Source of the DNA: JACKOD01 sp041591635
GTDB lineage: Bacteria; Pseudomonadota; Gammaproteobacteria; Pseudomonadales; Oleiphilaceae
Assembly: GCA_041591635.1 (NCBI GenBank)
Contig: JBFHRO010000017.1
Location: forward strand, 1-25,921
Reading direction: 5' to 3'
Length of the DNA: 25,921 bases
Below the pieces are notes generated by a model. The model ran no database searches. It was given only the letters and a program-made list of their open reading frames with translations, and was not told the origin of the DNA. Positions 13,413 to 21,401 of the stretch are shown piece by piece. The position numbers and the translations under genes are program-made. Positions within the stretch are counted from its first letter, which is position 1; each line of letters begins with the position of its first letter.

Positions 13413-13697
13413 GCTTGTTGCTCCTGGTTGCTGTATTTTTTACATGATCGCAATAAATAACCAACAATGCCTGTTAAAGTGGATTAATATTGCGCAATTG
13501 TCGAATTTGCTGGCATATAACGCAATTATTGTTCGCGTCAATTCTCTTATACTGTGCAGGTTGTCGTTATCCGGTTGCAGACATCAAGGGCGTAACGCGC
13601 CGCCACCCTTGGCGCGATGATCGACCACAGACTCACAAGGTCGCTTGATGGCGCAGCCTGATGACCCCTATTGTTTATTGCCTCGCAGGAGCATGCC
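13413..13697. promoter_or_regulatory. Divergent Lrp/AsnC-leuA control region with repeated CGCAAT motifs
   Basis: This AT-rich 285-nt region separates the Lrp/AsnC gene from leuA. CGCAAT occurs at 13449, 13493 and 13521; the middle copy is part of the perfect palindrome ATTGCGCAAT (13489-13498). A TATACT -10-like hexamer lies at 13548-13553 facing leuA but has no convincing -35 at 16-18 nt, as would fit an activated promoter. A CGCGCC/GGCGCG hairpin (about 13597-13616) lies in the leader. No leucine-rich leader peptide was found. Confidence 0.45.
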
Positions 13698-15392
13698 ATG
13701 CAAAACCTTCGTCCCGCCGCGTTCGACCACCGTAAATACCGCGCCGCCAGGCCGGTGCAGCTGAGTTCGCGCACCTGGCCCGACAAGCGCATCGTGCAGG
13801 CGCCCTTCTGGTGCAGCGTGGACTTGCGCGACGGCAATCAGGCGCTGATCAACCCCATGTCGGTGGAGCAAAAAAAGCAGCTCTACGCCTTGCTGGTGAA
13901 GGTGGGGTTCAAGGAAATCGAAGTGGGTTTTCCGGCGGCTTCACAACCCGATTATGAGTTCGTGCGCTGGCTGATCGAGGCGCAGCAAGTGCCCGAAGAT
14001 GTCACCCTGCAGGTGTTGACCCAGTCACGCCCCGAACTGATCGAAAAGACCTTCGATGCCCTCAAAGGGGCGCACAAGGCGATTGTGCACCTGTACAACT
14101 CCACCTCGCCGGTGCAGCGCGAGCAGGTGTTCAATCTGGAACCCGAAGGCATTATTGATATTGCCGTGCGCGGTGCGCGCAAGGTGAAGGAAATGGCGCT
14201 GGCCCGGCCGCAAACCCAGTGGCGCTTCGAGTACTCTCCCGAGAGCTTCAGTCAAACCGAGCTGGAGTTTGCGGTGGAGATCGTCAATGCCGTGATCGAG
14301 GCACTGGAACCGACCGTCGAGGCTCCGCTGATCGTAAACCTGCCCTCGACCGTCGAGGCCACCACGCCGAACATCTATGCCGACCAGATTGAATGGTTTT
14401 GCCGCCACGTTAAGCGCCGCGAGGCCGTTATTGTCAGCGTTCACACCCACAACGACCGGGGCTGTGCGGTGGCGGCGGCCGAGCTGGCGGTGATGGCGGG
14501 CGCCCAGCGGGTAGAAGGCACCTTGCTGGGTAACGGCGAGCGTACCGGCAATATGGATGTGATTACCATGGCCATGAATCTCTACAGTCAGGGGGTCGAT
14601 CCGTGCCTGAATCTGGCCGATGTCAGCGAGATTCTGCGGGTCTACAAAGCCTGCACCGACCTGCCGGTGCATCCTCGCCATCCCTATGTGGGCGAGCTGG
14701 TGTACACGGCTTTTTCGGGCAGCCATCAGGATGCGATCAAGAAATGCCTGGCGCGTTATTCGCCCGGACAGGCGTGGAATGTGGCCTACCTGCCCATCGA
14801 CCCCGCCGATCTGGGGCGCAGCTATCAAGAGGTTATCCGGGTCAACAGTCAGTCGGGCAAGGGCGGTGTGGCCTACACCATGGAGCATAACTTCGGTCTG
14901 CAACTGCCCCGCTGGTTGCAGATTCACTTCAGCGGTGTGGTGCAGCGCTTTTCCGAGCAGCAGGGGGGCGAGGTCTCGGCCCGCCAGATGTGGGATCTGT
15001 TCCAGCGTGCCTACTGTACCGGCACCGGCGAGGAAAACGCCGGCTGGCGCCTCGACTCGTTCGAACTCAAGCGCGCCCGCAATGACCAGATCCATGCGCT
15101 CTTGTCCTGCACCCAGGGGGCGCGCGACATCGAAGGGGAAGGCCAGGGCGCCGTTGATGCCTTTGTGCAGGCGCTGAAAACCGGCTTTGGCATTCATCTG
15201 GATGTGCTCGACTACAGCGAGCATGCGCTCAGTGCAGGCTCTGGCGCCAAGGCCGTGACCTTTGTACAGGTGAATGTGCAAGGTGCCCTCTACTATGCCG
15301 CCGCGATTCATGAAGACATAGTCTCGGCCTCCCTCAATGCGGTGCTGGGGGCGGTGAACCAGTCTTGTGCCGCCGGGGTGGCCGCCGCCTGA
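13698..15392 (+). CDS. leuA: 2-isopropylmalate synthase
   Basis: A 564-residue enzyme of the long LeuA form that condenses acetyl-CoA with 2-oxoisovalerate, the first committed step of leucine synthesis, in the cytoplasm. The catalytic TIM barrel begins with PFWCSVDLRDGNQAL (R44, D45, N47). Its metal-binding/active-site block is VHTHNDRGCAVAAAELA, followed by GAQRVEGTLLGNGERTGNMD. The C-terminal about 130 residues form the regulatory LeuA dimer domain, expected to confer leucine feedback. The ATG at 13698 has AGGAG 7 nt upstream; an in-frame codon further upstream adds only a short non-conserved extension. leuB, leuC and leuD are not adjacent. It is divergent from an Lrp/AsnC regulator that probably controls it. 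Confidence 0.96.
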   Translation: MQNLRPAAFDHRKYRAARPVQLSSRTWPDKRIVQAPFWCSVDLRDGNQALINPMSVEQKKQLYALLVKVGFKEIEVGFPAASQPDYEFVRWLIEAQQVPEDVTLQVLTQSRPELIEKTFDALKGAHKAIVHLYNSTSPVQREQVFNLEPEGIIDIAVRGARKVKEMALARPQTQWRFEYSPESFSQTELEFAVEIVNAVIEALEPTVEAPLIVNLPSTVEATTPNIYADQIEWFCRHVKRREAVIVSVHTHNDRGCAVAAAELAVMAGAQRVEGTLLGNGERTGNMDVITMAMNLYSQGVDPCLNLADVSEILRVYKACTDLPVHPRHPYVGELVYTAFSGSHQDAIKKCLARYSPGQAWNVAYLPIDPADLGRSYQEVIRVNSQSGKGGVAYTMEHNFGLQLPRWLQIHFSGVVQRFSEQQGGEVSARQMWDLFQRAYCTGTGEENAGWRLDSFELKRARNDQIHALLSCTQGARDIEGEGQGAVDAFVQALKTGFGIHLDVLDYSEHALSAGSGAKAVTFVQVNVQGALYYAAAIHEDIVSASLNAVLGAVNQSCAAGVAAA

Positions 15393-15400
15393 GTCCTGGC

Positions 15401-15435
15401 ACCCGCAGGCACAGGCAGCGGCTTTGCCTGCGGGT
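15401..15435 (+). terminator. Strong hairpin after leuA
   Basis: ACCCGCAGGCA (15401-15411) pairs perfectly with TGCCTGCGGGT (15425-15435) around a 13-nt loop, 8 nt after the leuA stop. There is no T tract after it on the plus strand, so it may be a processing or stability hairpin rather than a classical terminator. Confidence 0.55.
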
Positions 15436-15497
15436 GACTTGTATCTGCGCGCAAGGGCGCTATGCTCTTGCACTTTAACCCGCAACGACGGACCTTT

Positions 15498-16097
15498 ATG
15501 CAGCCTGCGACCCCCAATGCGACAGACACCAAAGCACGAATTCTGGCGGCCGCCTGCGATATCTATCTTGAGGGCGGCTCAAAGGGGCTGAGCATGCGTC
15601 GCGTCGCAAGCCGGGTTGGCCTTACGCCCACCGCTATCTATCGCTACTTTGACAGCAAGGAAAGCCTGCACCAGCAGGTGCTGCAAGAGGGCTTTCGCGC
15701 CTTTGCCTCCTATTTGCTCCCCGCCCGTCAGGGGCTTACCCCCATAGACCGCCTGCACCGGGCGGCCGATGCCTTTTTTCAGTTTGCCATCGAGCAGGCC
15801 CGGTATTACGAACTGCTGTTTTTGTCGATGGATGTCATCAAGGAAGAAAAGGTGCGGCGCATTCTGCGCAAAGAAGCCCGAACCACCTTCGACTTCATGA
15901 TCGAGCGGGTAAAGGAGTGCATGCTGTCAGGGGATTTGAAGCCCGATGACCCCGAAGAGATTGCCATGCTGCTCTTGTCGGTGTGTAACGGGTTTTTCGG
16001 GCTTTATGTGTCGCAGAAATTCACCGGAACTGCGCAATCCATGAAGGCAAAATACGACCGCACCTACCAGCGATTGTTGCAGGGGCTGGCGGTGTGA
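15498..16097 (+). CDS. TetR/AcrR family transcriptional regulator
   Basis: A 199-residue regulator. The N-terminal TetR HTH is textbook: KARILAAACDIYLEGGSKGL, then SMRRVASRVGLTPTAIYRYF (about residues 12-55). A variable all-helical ligand domain follows. The gene lies 139 nt upstream of a co-oriented acyl-CoA dehydrogenase gene, and the gap holds a perfect 8-4-8 inverted repeat of the size TetR dimers bind. Repression of the dehydrogenase by an acyl-CoA- or lipid-responsive TetR protein is the natural reading, by analogy with other fatty-acid-degradation TetR regulators. The start at 15498 is chosen because the conserved region begins soon after; an upstream ATG at 15462 is possible. No clear ribosome site is seen for either. 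Confidence 0.9.
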   Translation: MQPATPNATDTKARILAAACDIYLEGGSKGLSMRRVASRVGLTPTAIYRYFDSKESLHQQVLQEGFRAFASYLLPARQGLTPIDRLHRAADAFFQFAIEQARYYELLFLSMDVIKEEKVRRILRKEARTTFDFMIERVKECMLSGDLKPDDPEEIAMLLLSVCNGFFGLYVSQKFTGTAQSMKAKYDRTYQRLLQGLAV

Positions 16098-16112
16098 TTT
16101 TTTTTGCGCTAT

Positions 16113-16132
16113 AAGTTAACGCCTGTTAACTT
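16113..16132. promoter_or_regulatory. Perfect inverted-repeat operator before the acyl-CoA dehydrogenase
   Basis: AAGTTAAC-GCCT-GTTAACTT is a perfect 8-bp inverted repeat with a 4-nt spacer. It overlaps a -10-like TATAAG (16110-16115), as expected for a repressor operator. The adjacent TetR gene is the obvious candidate for the binding protein. Confidence 0.7.
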
Positions 16133-16236
16133 CATGCGTTGCCACCAATCACCGACTAGGCTGTGTTACTGACGCCTGGATCGGAATGGGGTGGTTTGCA
16201 ACTTCCGGTCTTCATTCTGCAAAGGAGAACTACCCA

Positions 16237-18027
16237 ATGAAACTGCTCGACTTGCCACAAAATCTGCTGGAGCTGCCGCAAAATTTGTTGTTTAAAAAAA
16301 CGCCGGCCTACAAAACCACCAAGGCGAACTCGGTGTTGCTGAATCCCCAGCGCGAAGACTACGCCCATCTTGATAAGGCCTCGCGGGAACTGGTTAAAAA
16401 AACCATCCGGTTTTTTGAAGATCGAGGCAAGGCCAAACTCAAGGAAGACGATCACGAGCGCACCTGGTACGCGGATTTTCTTGCCTTTCAGGCGCAGGAG
16501 AAGCTGTTTGCGACCTTCCTCACGCCCGATGGCCAGGGCACCAAAGAATGTCGCTGGGATACGTTTCGCAACTGTGCCCTGAACGAAGTCTTTGGCTTTT
16601 ATGGCCTGGCACACTGGTACACCTGGCAGGTAACCATTCTGGGCCTGGGCCCCATCTGGATGAGCAAAAACGAAGCGGTGAAAAAGCGTGCCGCCAAACT
16701 GCTCAAAGAAGGCGGTATCTTTGCCTTCGGTTTGTCGGAAAAGGAGCACGGCGCCGATATCTACGCCAGTGACATGTACCTGACCCCGCAGGCCGATGGC
16801 ACCTACCTGGCCAACGGCAGCAAGTACTACATAGGCAATGGCAACAAGGCGGCGCTGGTCTCCACCTTTGGCAAGCTGACAGATACCGATGAGTATGTGT
16901 TTTTTGTGGTCGACTCCCAACACAAAAACTACGAACTGGTGCAAAACGTTGTTAACTCCCAGAACTATGTTGCCGAATACCGGCTCAACAATTACCCCAT
17001 CCGGGAAGAAGACATTCTGGCCAAAGGCCGGGATGCCTGGGATATGGCACTTAACACGGTCAATGTCGGCAAGTTCAATCTGGGCTGGGCCTCTATCGGC
17101 ATCTGTACCCATGCCTACTACGAGGCCATCAACCACGCCTCGCACCGGCGGCTGTTTGATCACTATGTCACGGATTTTGTGCATATTCGCCAGCTCTTTA
17201 CCGAAGCCTATGCGCGTTTGAGCGCCATGAAGCTGTTTGCCCAGCGTGCCATTGACTACATGCGCTGCGCCAGCGAACAGGACCGGCGTTACCTGCTGTT
17301 CACGCCCATGGTCAAGATGAAAGTCACCACCGAGGGCGAAGGGGTGATGAACCTGCTGTGGGATGTCATTGCCGCCAAGGGCTTTGAGAAAAACATGTAC
17401 TTTGAAATGGCGGTAAAAGACATTCGCGCCCTGCCAAAACTCGAAGGCACAGTGCACGTCAACATGGCGCTGATTCTCAAATTCATGGCCAATTACTTCT
17501 TCAAGCCGGGCAAATACCCTGAAATCCCCGCCATGACCGATCCGGTCAACGACGACTTCCTCTTCCACCAGGGCGCCACCAAGGGGTTGGGCAAAACCCG
17601 CTTTCATGATTACCGCAAGGTGTACGATCAGTTCGATTTGCCCAATGTCAACATCTTCAAAAAGCAGATCCGTTTGCTCAAAGTGTTGCTGGTGGCGGGC
17701 AAGCCCAATGACGAGCAAAGCAAGGACTTCGATTTTCTGCTGAATCTGGGTGAGTTGTTCACCCTGGTGGTGTACGGTCAGCTGATTCTCGAAAATGCCA
17801 AACGCAGCGGCATCGACAACGGGCTGATTGAGCAGATCTTTGACTTCATCATCCGCGATTTTTCACGTTTTGCACTGATTCTCAGCCAGAAGGGAAGCGC
17901 GACCCTGGTGCAGCAGAAGCTCTGTGAGCAAATGATCAAGCGCCCGGTGGTCGATCCTGCGCGCAACGAGCGTATCTGGAGTGAGTATGCCTATGCGCAG
18001 AAAGACCAGTTTGTCATGAATCCCTGA
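16237..18027 (+). CDS. Acyl-CoA dehydrogenase, long form
   Basis: A 596-residue flavoprotein of the acyl-CoA dehydrogenase superfamily, about 200 residues longer than classical ACADs and closer in size to FadE5/DmdC-like enzymes. Visible landmarks are FAFGLSEKEHGADIYASDMY (FAD/substrate-binding middle domain), LANGSKYYIGNG, and in the C-terminal helical domain LPKLEGTVHVNMALILKFMA, where the Glu of LEGT occupies the catalytic-base position. The N-terminus has a small repeat, DLPQNLLELPQNLLFKK. It should oxidise an acyl-CoA to the 2,3-enoyl-CoA with FAD and pass electrons to ETF; chain-length preference cannot be read from sequence. AAAGGAGA precedes the ATG. A TetR gene and palindromic operator upstream, and a terminator downstream, make it a single-gene regulated unit. 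Confidence 0.9.
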   Translation: MKLLDLPQNLLELPQNLLFKKTPAYKTTKANSVLLNPQREDYAHLDKASRELVKKTIRFFEDRGKAKLKEDDHERTWYADFLAFQAQEKLFATFLTPDGQGTKECRWDTFRNCALNEVFGFYGLAHWYTWQVTILGLGPIWMSKNEAVKKRAAKLLKEGGIFAFGLSEKEHGADIYASDMYLTPQADGTYLANGSKYYIGNGNKAALVSTFGKLTDTDEYVFFVVDSQHKNYELVQNVVNSQNYVAEYRLNNYPIREEDILAKGRDAWDMALNTVNVGKFNLGWASIGICTHAYYEAINHASHRRLFDHYVTDFVHIRQLFTEAYARLSAMKLFAQRAIDYMRCASEQDRRYLLFTPMVKMKVTTEGEGVMNLLWDVIAAKGFEKNMYFEMAVKDIRALPKLEGTVHVNMALILKFMANYFFKPGKYPEIPAMTDPVNDDFLFHQGATKGLGKTRFHDYRKVYDQFDLPNVNIFKKQIRLLKVLLVAGKPNDEQSKDFDFLLNLGELFTLVVYGQLILENAKRSGIDNGLIEQIFDFIIRDFSRFALILSQKGSATLVQQKLCEQMIKRPVVDPARNERIWSEYAYAQKDQFVMNP

Positions 18028-18045
18028 GTCCTTTCCCGTCTTCGC

Positions 18046-18077
18046 GGCCTTCCGTGACGGGAAGGCCCGTACTTTTT
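18046..18077 (+). terminator. Rho-independent terminator after the acyl-CoA dehydrogenase
   Basis: The perfect 8-bp stem GGCCTTCC / GGAAGGCC (18046-18053 with 18060-18067) and 6-nt loop are followed by TTTTT at 18073-18077. It lies 19 nt after the dehydrogenase stop. Confidence 0.82.
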
Positions 18078-18109
18078 GGCGATTTATTTACCTCGATTTG
18101 CCGATCGTT

Positions 18110-18124
18110 TGGCTATACTGTTGC
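18110..18124 (+). promoter_or_regulatory. Candidate sigma-54 promoter for the HD-GYP gene
   Basis: TGGCTATACTGTTGC followed by A has perfect TGGC and TTGC cores with exact GG-N10-GC spacing, though the ACG of the -24 box is not kept. The predicted start is near 18136, 92 nt before the HD-GYP ATG. The embedded TATACT could alternatively serve as a sigma-70 -10 box, but no -35 lies at a proper distance. Confidence 0.5.
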
Positions 18125-18227
18125 AAACACATTGGGAAATTTCGCAGCGAAAATCCGCAGGAAAGATCCAGTGCGAGGTGATTGCCAATGTTGAATCTGA
18201 CCAGCCGATAACAGGGTTGCCAGCACA

Positions 18228-19634
18228 ATGGTTAATAAAATCAAGGAAGTGATTGAAGTCAGGACGCCCGTATCCGAGCTTCGGATCGGGATGCATGTGG
18301 TCAGGCTGGATCGACCCTGGCTGGAAACCTCGTTTTTGATGCAGGGATTCGTGATTCAGGACGACAACGATATTCGTGCCTTGCAGGCGCAGTGCGAGTA
18401 CGTGTTCATCGAAGGCACTGTGCAGGTTACCCAGGCCGCGGCCCCCAAGCCCGAAGAGAAAAAGGGCTTTTTCAGCAAACTGTTCGACACCAAACCCAAA
18501 AAGGAGGCTGCTCCCGACAAACCCTCGGCCGATGGCCATGTGACGGTCAATGCAGCACAGGAAGCGCCGCTGCGGCCGCCATCACCCGGTGAAAAAATCA
18601 CCTACATCAAAAAGGTCAGCGTTGGCAAGGAGTTCAAGCAGGCCTACAACGCTTTTGAAACCGCCCGCGATCTGGCCAAAAACATCATGGAAGGGGTGCG
18701 CCTGGGGCGCACGCTCGACATGAACCATTGCAAGGCCGTGGTAGACGAGTGTGTCGACAGCATCTTGCGTAACAACGACGCCCTGATGTTGCTCACCAAA
18801 CTCAAAGAGCGGGATGAATACACCGCCGAGCACTCAATGAACGTGTGTATTCTGTCAGCAACCTTTGCCCGGCATCTGGGGCATACCGAAGATGAAATCC
18901 GTACCATCGGCCTGTGCGGTTTGCTGCACGATATAGGTAAGTCAAAAATTCCGCTGGAAGTGCTCAACAAGGAAGGTGCGCTCAGCGAAGAAGAATTTCA
19001 TTTGATGAAGCAGCATCCCACACTGGGTCGCAATCAGTTGATGTCGGTGTCGGGCTCGGTACGTATTTCGGTGGACGTGGCCTTTTCGCATCACGAGCGG
19101 CCTGATGGCAAGGGCTATCCGCGCAGCCTGCAGGCACACCAGATTCCCTACTATGCCAAGATAGTGGCCATTACCGATGCCTACGATGCCATCACCAGCA
19201 ATCGCTGCTACGACAAGGGGCGGGCCTCCAAAACCGCGCTCGATATCATCTATACCAACCGGGGCAAGCAGTTTGACGATGAACTGGCTATCGAGTTTGT
19301 GCGGTGCATCGGTATTTTCCCTCCCGGCGCCATTGTCGAAATGACCTCGGGTGAGGTAGGCATCGTCATTAACAGCGACATTCAACACAAGCTGCGCCCC
19401 ACCATTGAGCTTTTGCTGGATGAAAACAAGCAGCGGCGCATGCCTCATGTAGTCAACCTGCGAGAAGGTGCGCTAGACCCCAAAGGCGAAAAATACATTA
19501 TCAAGCAGGAGTTGCCCGATGGAGCCTTTGGCATCAACCTGCGCGAAGAGATCGACAAGGGCCTGGTGCTCAGTCCGGTAAAAATCGAAGACAACGAGGA
19601 TTTTCTTGATAACCTGGTTGGCTCCCGCGATTAG
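18228..19634 (+). CDS. HD-GYP domain c-di-GMP phosphodiesterase with DUF3391 N-terminus
   Basis: A 468-residue protein. A DUF3391-type N-terminal region covers about 10-125 (VSELRIGMHVVRLDRPW...FLMQGFVIQ), with a Lys/Pro-rich low-complexity insertion at about 72-118. The HD-GYP domain covers about 180-340: H202 in AEHSMNV, H234-D235 in GLLHDIGKSKIP, HPTLG, HH at 288-289, and RPDGKGYP with GYP at 296-298. HD-GYP enzymes hydrolyse c-di-GMP, typically to GMP, with a di- or tri-iron centre; all metal-ligand motifs appear present. The C-terminal about 120 residues carry a beta-rich extension seen in this subgroup. A sigma-54-like element lies upstream. With the EAL protein at 5277 it is the second c-di-GMP hydrolase in the window; no intact GGDEF cyclase is present. 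Confidence 0.92.
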   Translation: MVNKIKEVIEVRTPVSELRIGMHVVRLDRPWLETSFLMQGFVIQDDNDIRALQAQCEYVFIEGTVQVTQAAAPKPEEKKGFFSKLFDTKPKKEAAPDKPSADGHVTVNAAQEAPLRPPSPGEKITYIKKVSVGKEFKQAYNAFETARDLAKNIMEGVRLGRTLDMNHCKAVVDECVDSILRNNDALMLLTKLKERDEYTAEHSMNVCILSATFARHLGHTEDEIRTIGLCGLLHDIGKSKIPLEVLNKEGALSEEEFHLMKQHPTLGRNQLMSVSGSVRISVDVAFSHHERPDGKGYPRSLQAHQIPYYAKIVAITDAYDAITSNRCYDKGRASKTALDIIYTNRGKQFDDELAIEFVRCIGIFPPGAIVEMTSGEVGIVINSDIQHKLRPTIELLLDENKQRRMPHVVNLREGALDPKGEKYIIKQELPDGAFGINLREEIDKGLVLSPVKIEDNEDFLDNLVGSRD

Positions 19635-19755
19635 CCAACGCCCCGGTGCGTCGGTCTTGGCAAGCCGGCCGTGACGCATAACGCCAGTACAGTGCGAGAC
19701 TGGGTTTTTCAGCCAAAGGCAAGAGGCCCAGGTTTGTTCGTGTATGTTGCAGGCT

Positions 19756-19799
19756 GCTTTGTGGATGCTTTGTGGATTGAAGTTGGCGCACAATTGGCG
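19756..19799 (+). repeat. 11-nt periodic repeats upstream of the toxin-antitoxin pair
   Basis: GCTTTGTGGAT occurs twice in perfect tandem (19756-19766, 19767-19777). TTGGCG then occurs at 19783 and 19794, again 11 nt apart. The array ends 33 nt before the antitoxin start, so it is a plausible operator for the antitoxin bound on one face of the helix. Confidence 0.5.
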
Positions 19800-19831
19800 T
19801 ACGCTCACCGAAGCTGTTTGGAGATACCGCC

Positions 19832-20116
19832 ATGACTACGACCAATACCATTAAGCAGGAACGTATGCATATCCGGCTCGACGCACGATCCAAGCAGAAA
19901 TTGGAGCGGGCGGCGGCCTACGCCCATAAAAGCCTGTCTGAATTCATTCTTGGCCAGGCTTTGAGCGCGGCCGACGAGATCATCCAGGAGCACGAAACCC
20001 TTACCCTGCAGCCGGCCGATTGGGATGTATTCCTCGACGCCCTGGAAAACCCGCCCGCCCCCAACGAGAACCTGCAGCGTGCCTTCGCCAAGCATCGGCT
20101 GCGCGTCAGGCGGTAG
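19832..20116 (+). CDS. tacA: DUF1778 (TacA-type) antitoxin
   Basis: A 94-residue protein with a ribbon-helix-helix N-terminus (RMHIRLDARSKQKLERAAAY then AHKSLSEFILGQALSAADEI). Its C-terminal tail (LTLQPADWDVFLDALENPP) has the pattern by which DUF1778/TacA antitoxins cover the active site of their acetyltransferase toxin. The RHH part should bind the operon's own promoter as the TA complex. The toxin gene follows after 2 nt. The 11-nt repeats upstream are the likely operator. This is a mobile-type stress/defence module placed between housekeeping genes. Confidence 0.9.
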   Translation: MTTTNTIKQERMHIRLDARSKQKLERAAAYAHKSLSEFILGQALSAADEIIQEHETLTLQPADWDVFLDALENPPAPNENLQRAFAKHRLRVRR

Positions 20117-20118
20117 GG

Positions 20119-20631
20119 TTGGCGCGTTTGGATCTGACGATTACGCCCCTGAACAAACAGCACGATCGAAAGCGCTTCGATTGTGGCGACACCTGTCTGA
20201 ACCAGTACTTGAGAGGCTATGCCAATCAGGACATCAAAAGGCGGGTCAGCCGGGTGTTTGTTGCTTCGATTCCCGATAAACCGGAGCAGGTGATAGGCTA
20301 TTACAGCCTCAGTGCCGGTAGCCTGTACTCAAATGATTTGCCGGAATCCCATCGACGCCGCTTGCCGAAGTACCCGGTGCACGTTGCCTTGCTGGGACGG
20401 CTCGCGGTGGCCGAATCTCACCAAGGGCAGGGACTGGGGGCCATCCTCCTTGCCGACGCGCTAAGGCGTGTCGCCGGTGCCAGCCTGACGATGGCGATCT
20501 ATGCCATGGTGGTGGACGCGCTGAATGATACTGCCTGCGAATTCTATCGCCGATTTGGTTTCCTTCCCTTGCCCGGTCAGCCGCGGAAGCTTTTTTTACC
20601 ACTGGATTCTGTGACGTCGCTGATCGACTGA
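20119..20631 (+). CDS. tacT: GNAT acetyltransferase toxin (TacT-type)
   Basis: A 170-residue GNAT-fold protein reading LDLTITPLNKQHDRKRFDCG near the start, the usual TacT opening. It continues with the VIGYYSLSAG strand, the acetyl-CoA-binding block LGRLAVAESHQGQGLGAILL, and the terminal CEFYRRFGFLPLPGQPRKLF carrying the conserved Tyr. TacT toxins acetylate the amino group of charged tRNAs and block translation. No ATG exists at the right place: TTG at 20119, 2 nt after the antitoxin stop and with AGGCGG just upstream, is the best start, with a second TTG at 20128 possible. A poor start codon with tight coupling would keep toxin levels below antitoxin. All conserved segments are intact, so the module looks functional. 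Confidence 0.88.
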   Translation: MARLDLTITPLNKQHDRKRFDCGDTCLNQYLRGYANQDIKRRVSRVFVASIPDKPEQVIGYYSLSAGSLYSNDLPESHRRRLPKYPVHVALLGRLAVAESHQGQGLGAILLADALRRVAGASLTMAIYAMVVDALNDTACEFYRRFGFLPLPGQPRKLFLPLDSVTSLID

Positions 20632-20698
20632 ATTCTGTGGGCGAGGCCCATGTTTATGGTTGTGTGGCTTTTTCGCTTGCCGTTACCGCTGACGGTGA

Positions 20699-21250
20699 TC
20701 AGAACACCGCCGGCGCCTGCAAGGTCTGCAGCTCAATGCTGACGTTATCCCGGGCATTGCCGATAAATACCTGGCCTTCCTGCAGGGTGCAGTGCAGCTG
20801 CATGGTTTTTTCTGCCAGCGCCGCCAGTGCCTTGCTGGCTTGCGCGGGCACACTGATCACCCGCAGGTTGCCAAGGCGTTTGAGTGCATCCTGGTTTTGA
20901 GTCCACCACAGGCTGGCGGCGCGCCCGCCGTAGCTGATCAATACCACCTCCTTTGCCAGGCTGCAGGCTTTTTTCAGCCGGCGTTCATCGCTCTGGCCCA
21001 CGTCAATCCAGCGTTCGATTTCGCCGCCGTAGTTTTTGTCCCACAGATCCGCCTCATCGCTGCTGGAAAGGCCACGGGTAAAGCTCAGGCTGTCGCTGGC
21101 AAAAAGGGCAAAGGCGAGCAAGCGCACCATCATGCGCTCATCGGTTTCGGATGGGTGACGGGCCAGGGTAAGCTGGTAGGTGTCGTAATGCCCCCGGTCA
21201 AGGTCACTGAGGGTAAGCTGGGCTTTGAATATGGTGGCAGTCAGGGCCAT
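20699..21250 (-). CDS. yaeQ: YaeQ family protein
   Basis: A 183-residue protein matching YaeQ over its whole length: MALTATIFKAQLTLSDLDRG, HYDTYQLTLARHPSETDERM, then LLAFALFASDSLSFTRGLSS, DLWDKNYGGEIERWIDVGQS and the C-terminal IGNARDNVSIEL. The fold is a PD-(D/E)XK-nuclease-like one, and the cellular role is unclear; E. coli YaeQ was proposed to affect hemolysin expression in an RfaH-deficient background. The start at 21250 is chosen from the family N-terminus; the frame is open far upstream but that part is the antisense of ppiC. The ribosome site (GGGAAC) is weak. It is divergent from ppiC. Confidence 0.93.
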   Translation of the reverse strand: MALTATIFKAQLTLSDLDRGHYDTYQLTLARHPSETDERMMVRLLAFALFASDSLSFTRGLSSSDEADLWDKNYGGEIERWIDVGQSDERRLKKACSLAKEVVLISYGGRAASLWWTQNQDALKRLGNLRVISVPAQASKALAALAEKTMQLHCTLQEGQVFIGNARDNVSIELQTLQAPAVF

Positions 21251-21401
21251 GAACAGGGTTCCCGGTGATAATAAAGAAGTAATTGCAGCGAAACGGGCCG
21301 CCAGTATATCGCAGCATTGGTCAGATGGTTCAAAATGTCGTGCCGTTGCAAGTACGGCCCCCTGTTTCCTCACCCTCACCGCAATCAAAGGAGATCTTCG
21401 C

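Noticed and set aside
13617..13661. A 14-codon ORF (MIDHRLTRSLDGAA) in the leuA leader as an attenuation peptide
   Set aside because: It has only two scattered leucines and no clear alternative terminator structure, so nothing supports leucine attenuation.
14025..15485. Long minus-strand open frame (486 codons) opposite leuA
   Set aside because: It is an antisense shadow produced by the codon usage of leuA, with His/Gly/Gln-rich sequence lacking any recognisable fold.
16156..17718. Long minus-strand open frame (520 codons) opposite the acyl-CoA dehydrogenase
   Set aside because: It is an antisense shadow of a strongly conserved gene; the translation shows no domain and no ribosome site.
19635..19690. 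TGCGTC...GACGCA inverted repeat after the HD-GYP gene as a terminator
   Set aside because: It has a large loop and no T tract; support is too weak.
19784..19798. TGGCGCACAATTGGC with GG-N10-GC spacing before the antitoxin gene
   Set aside because: It arises from the repeated TTGGCG boxes, has a poor -12 element, and TA modules are not normally sigma-54 controlled.
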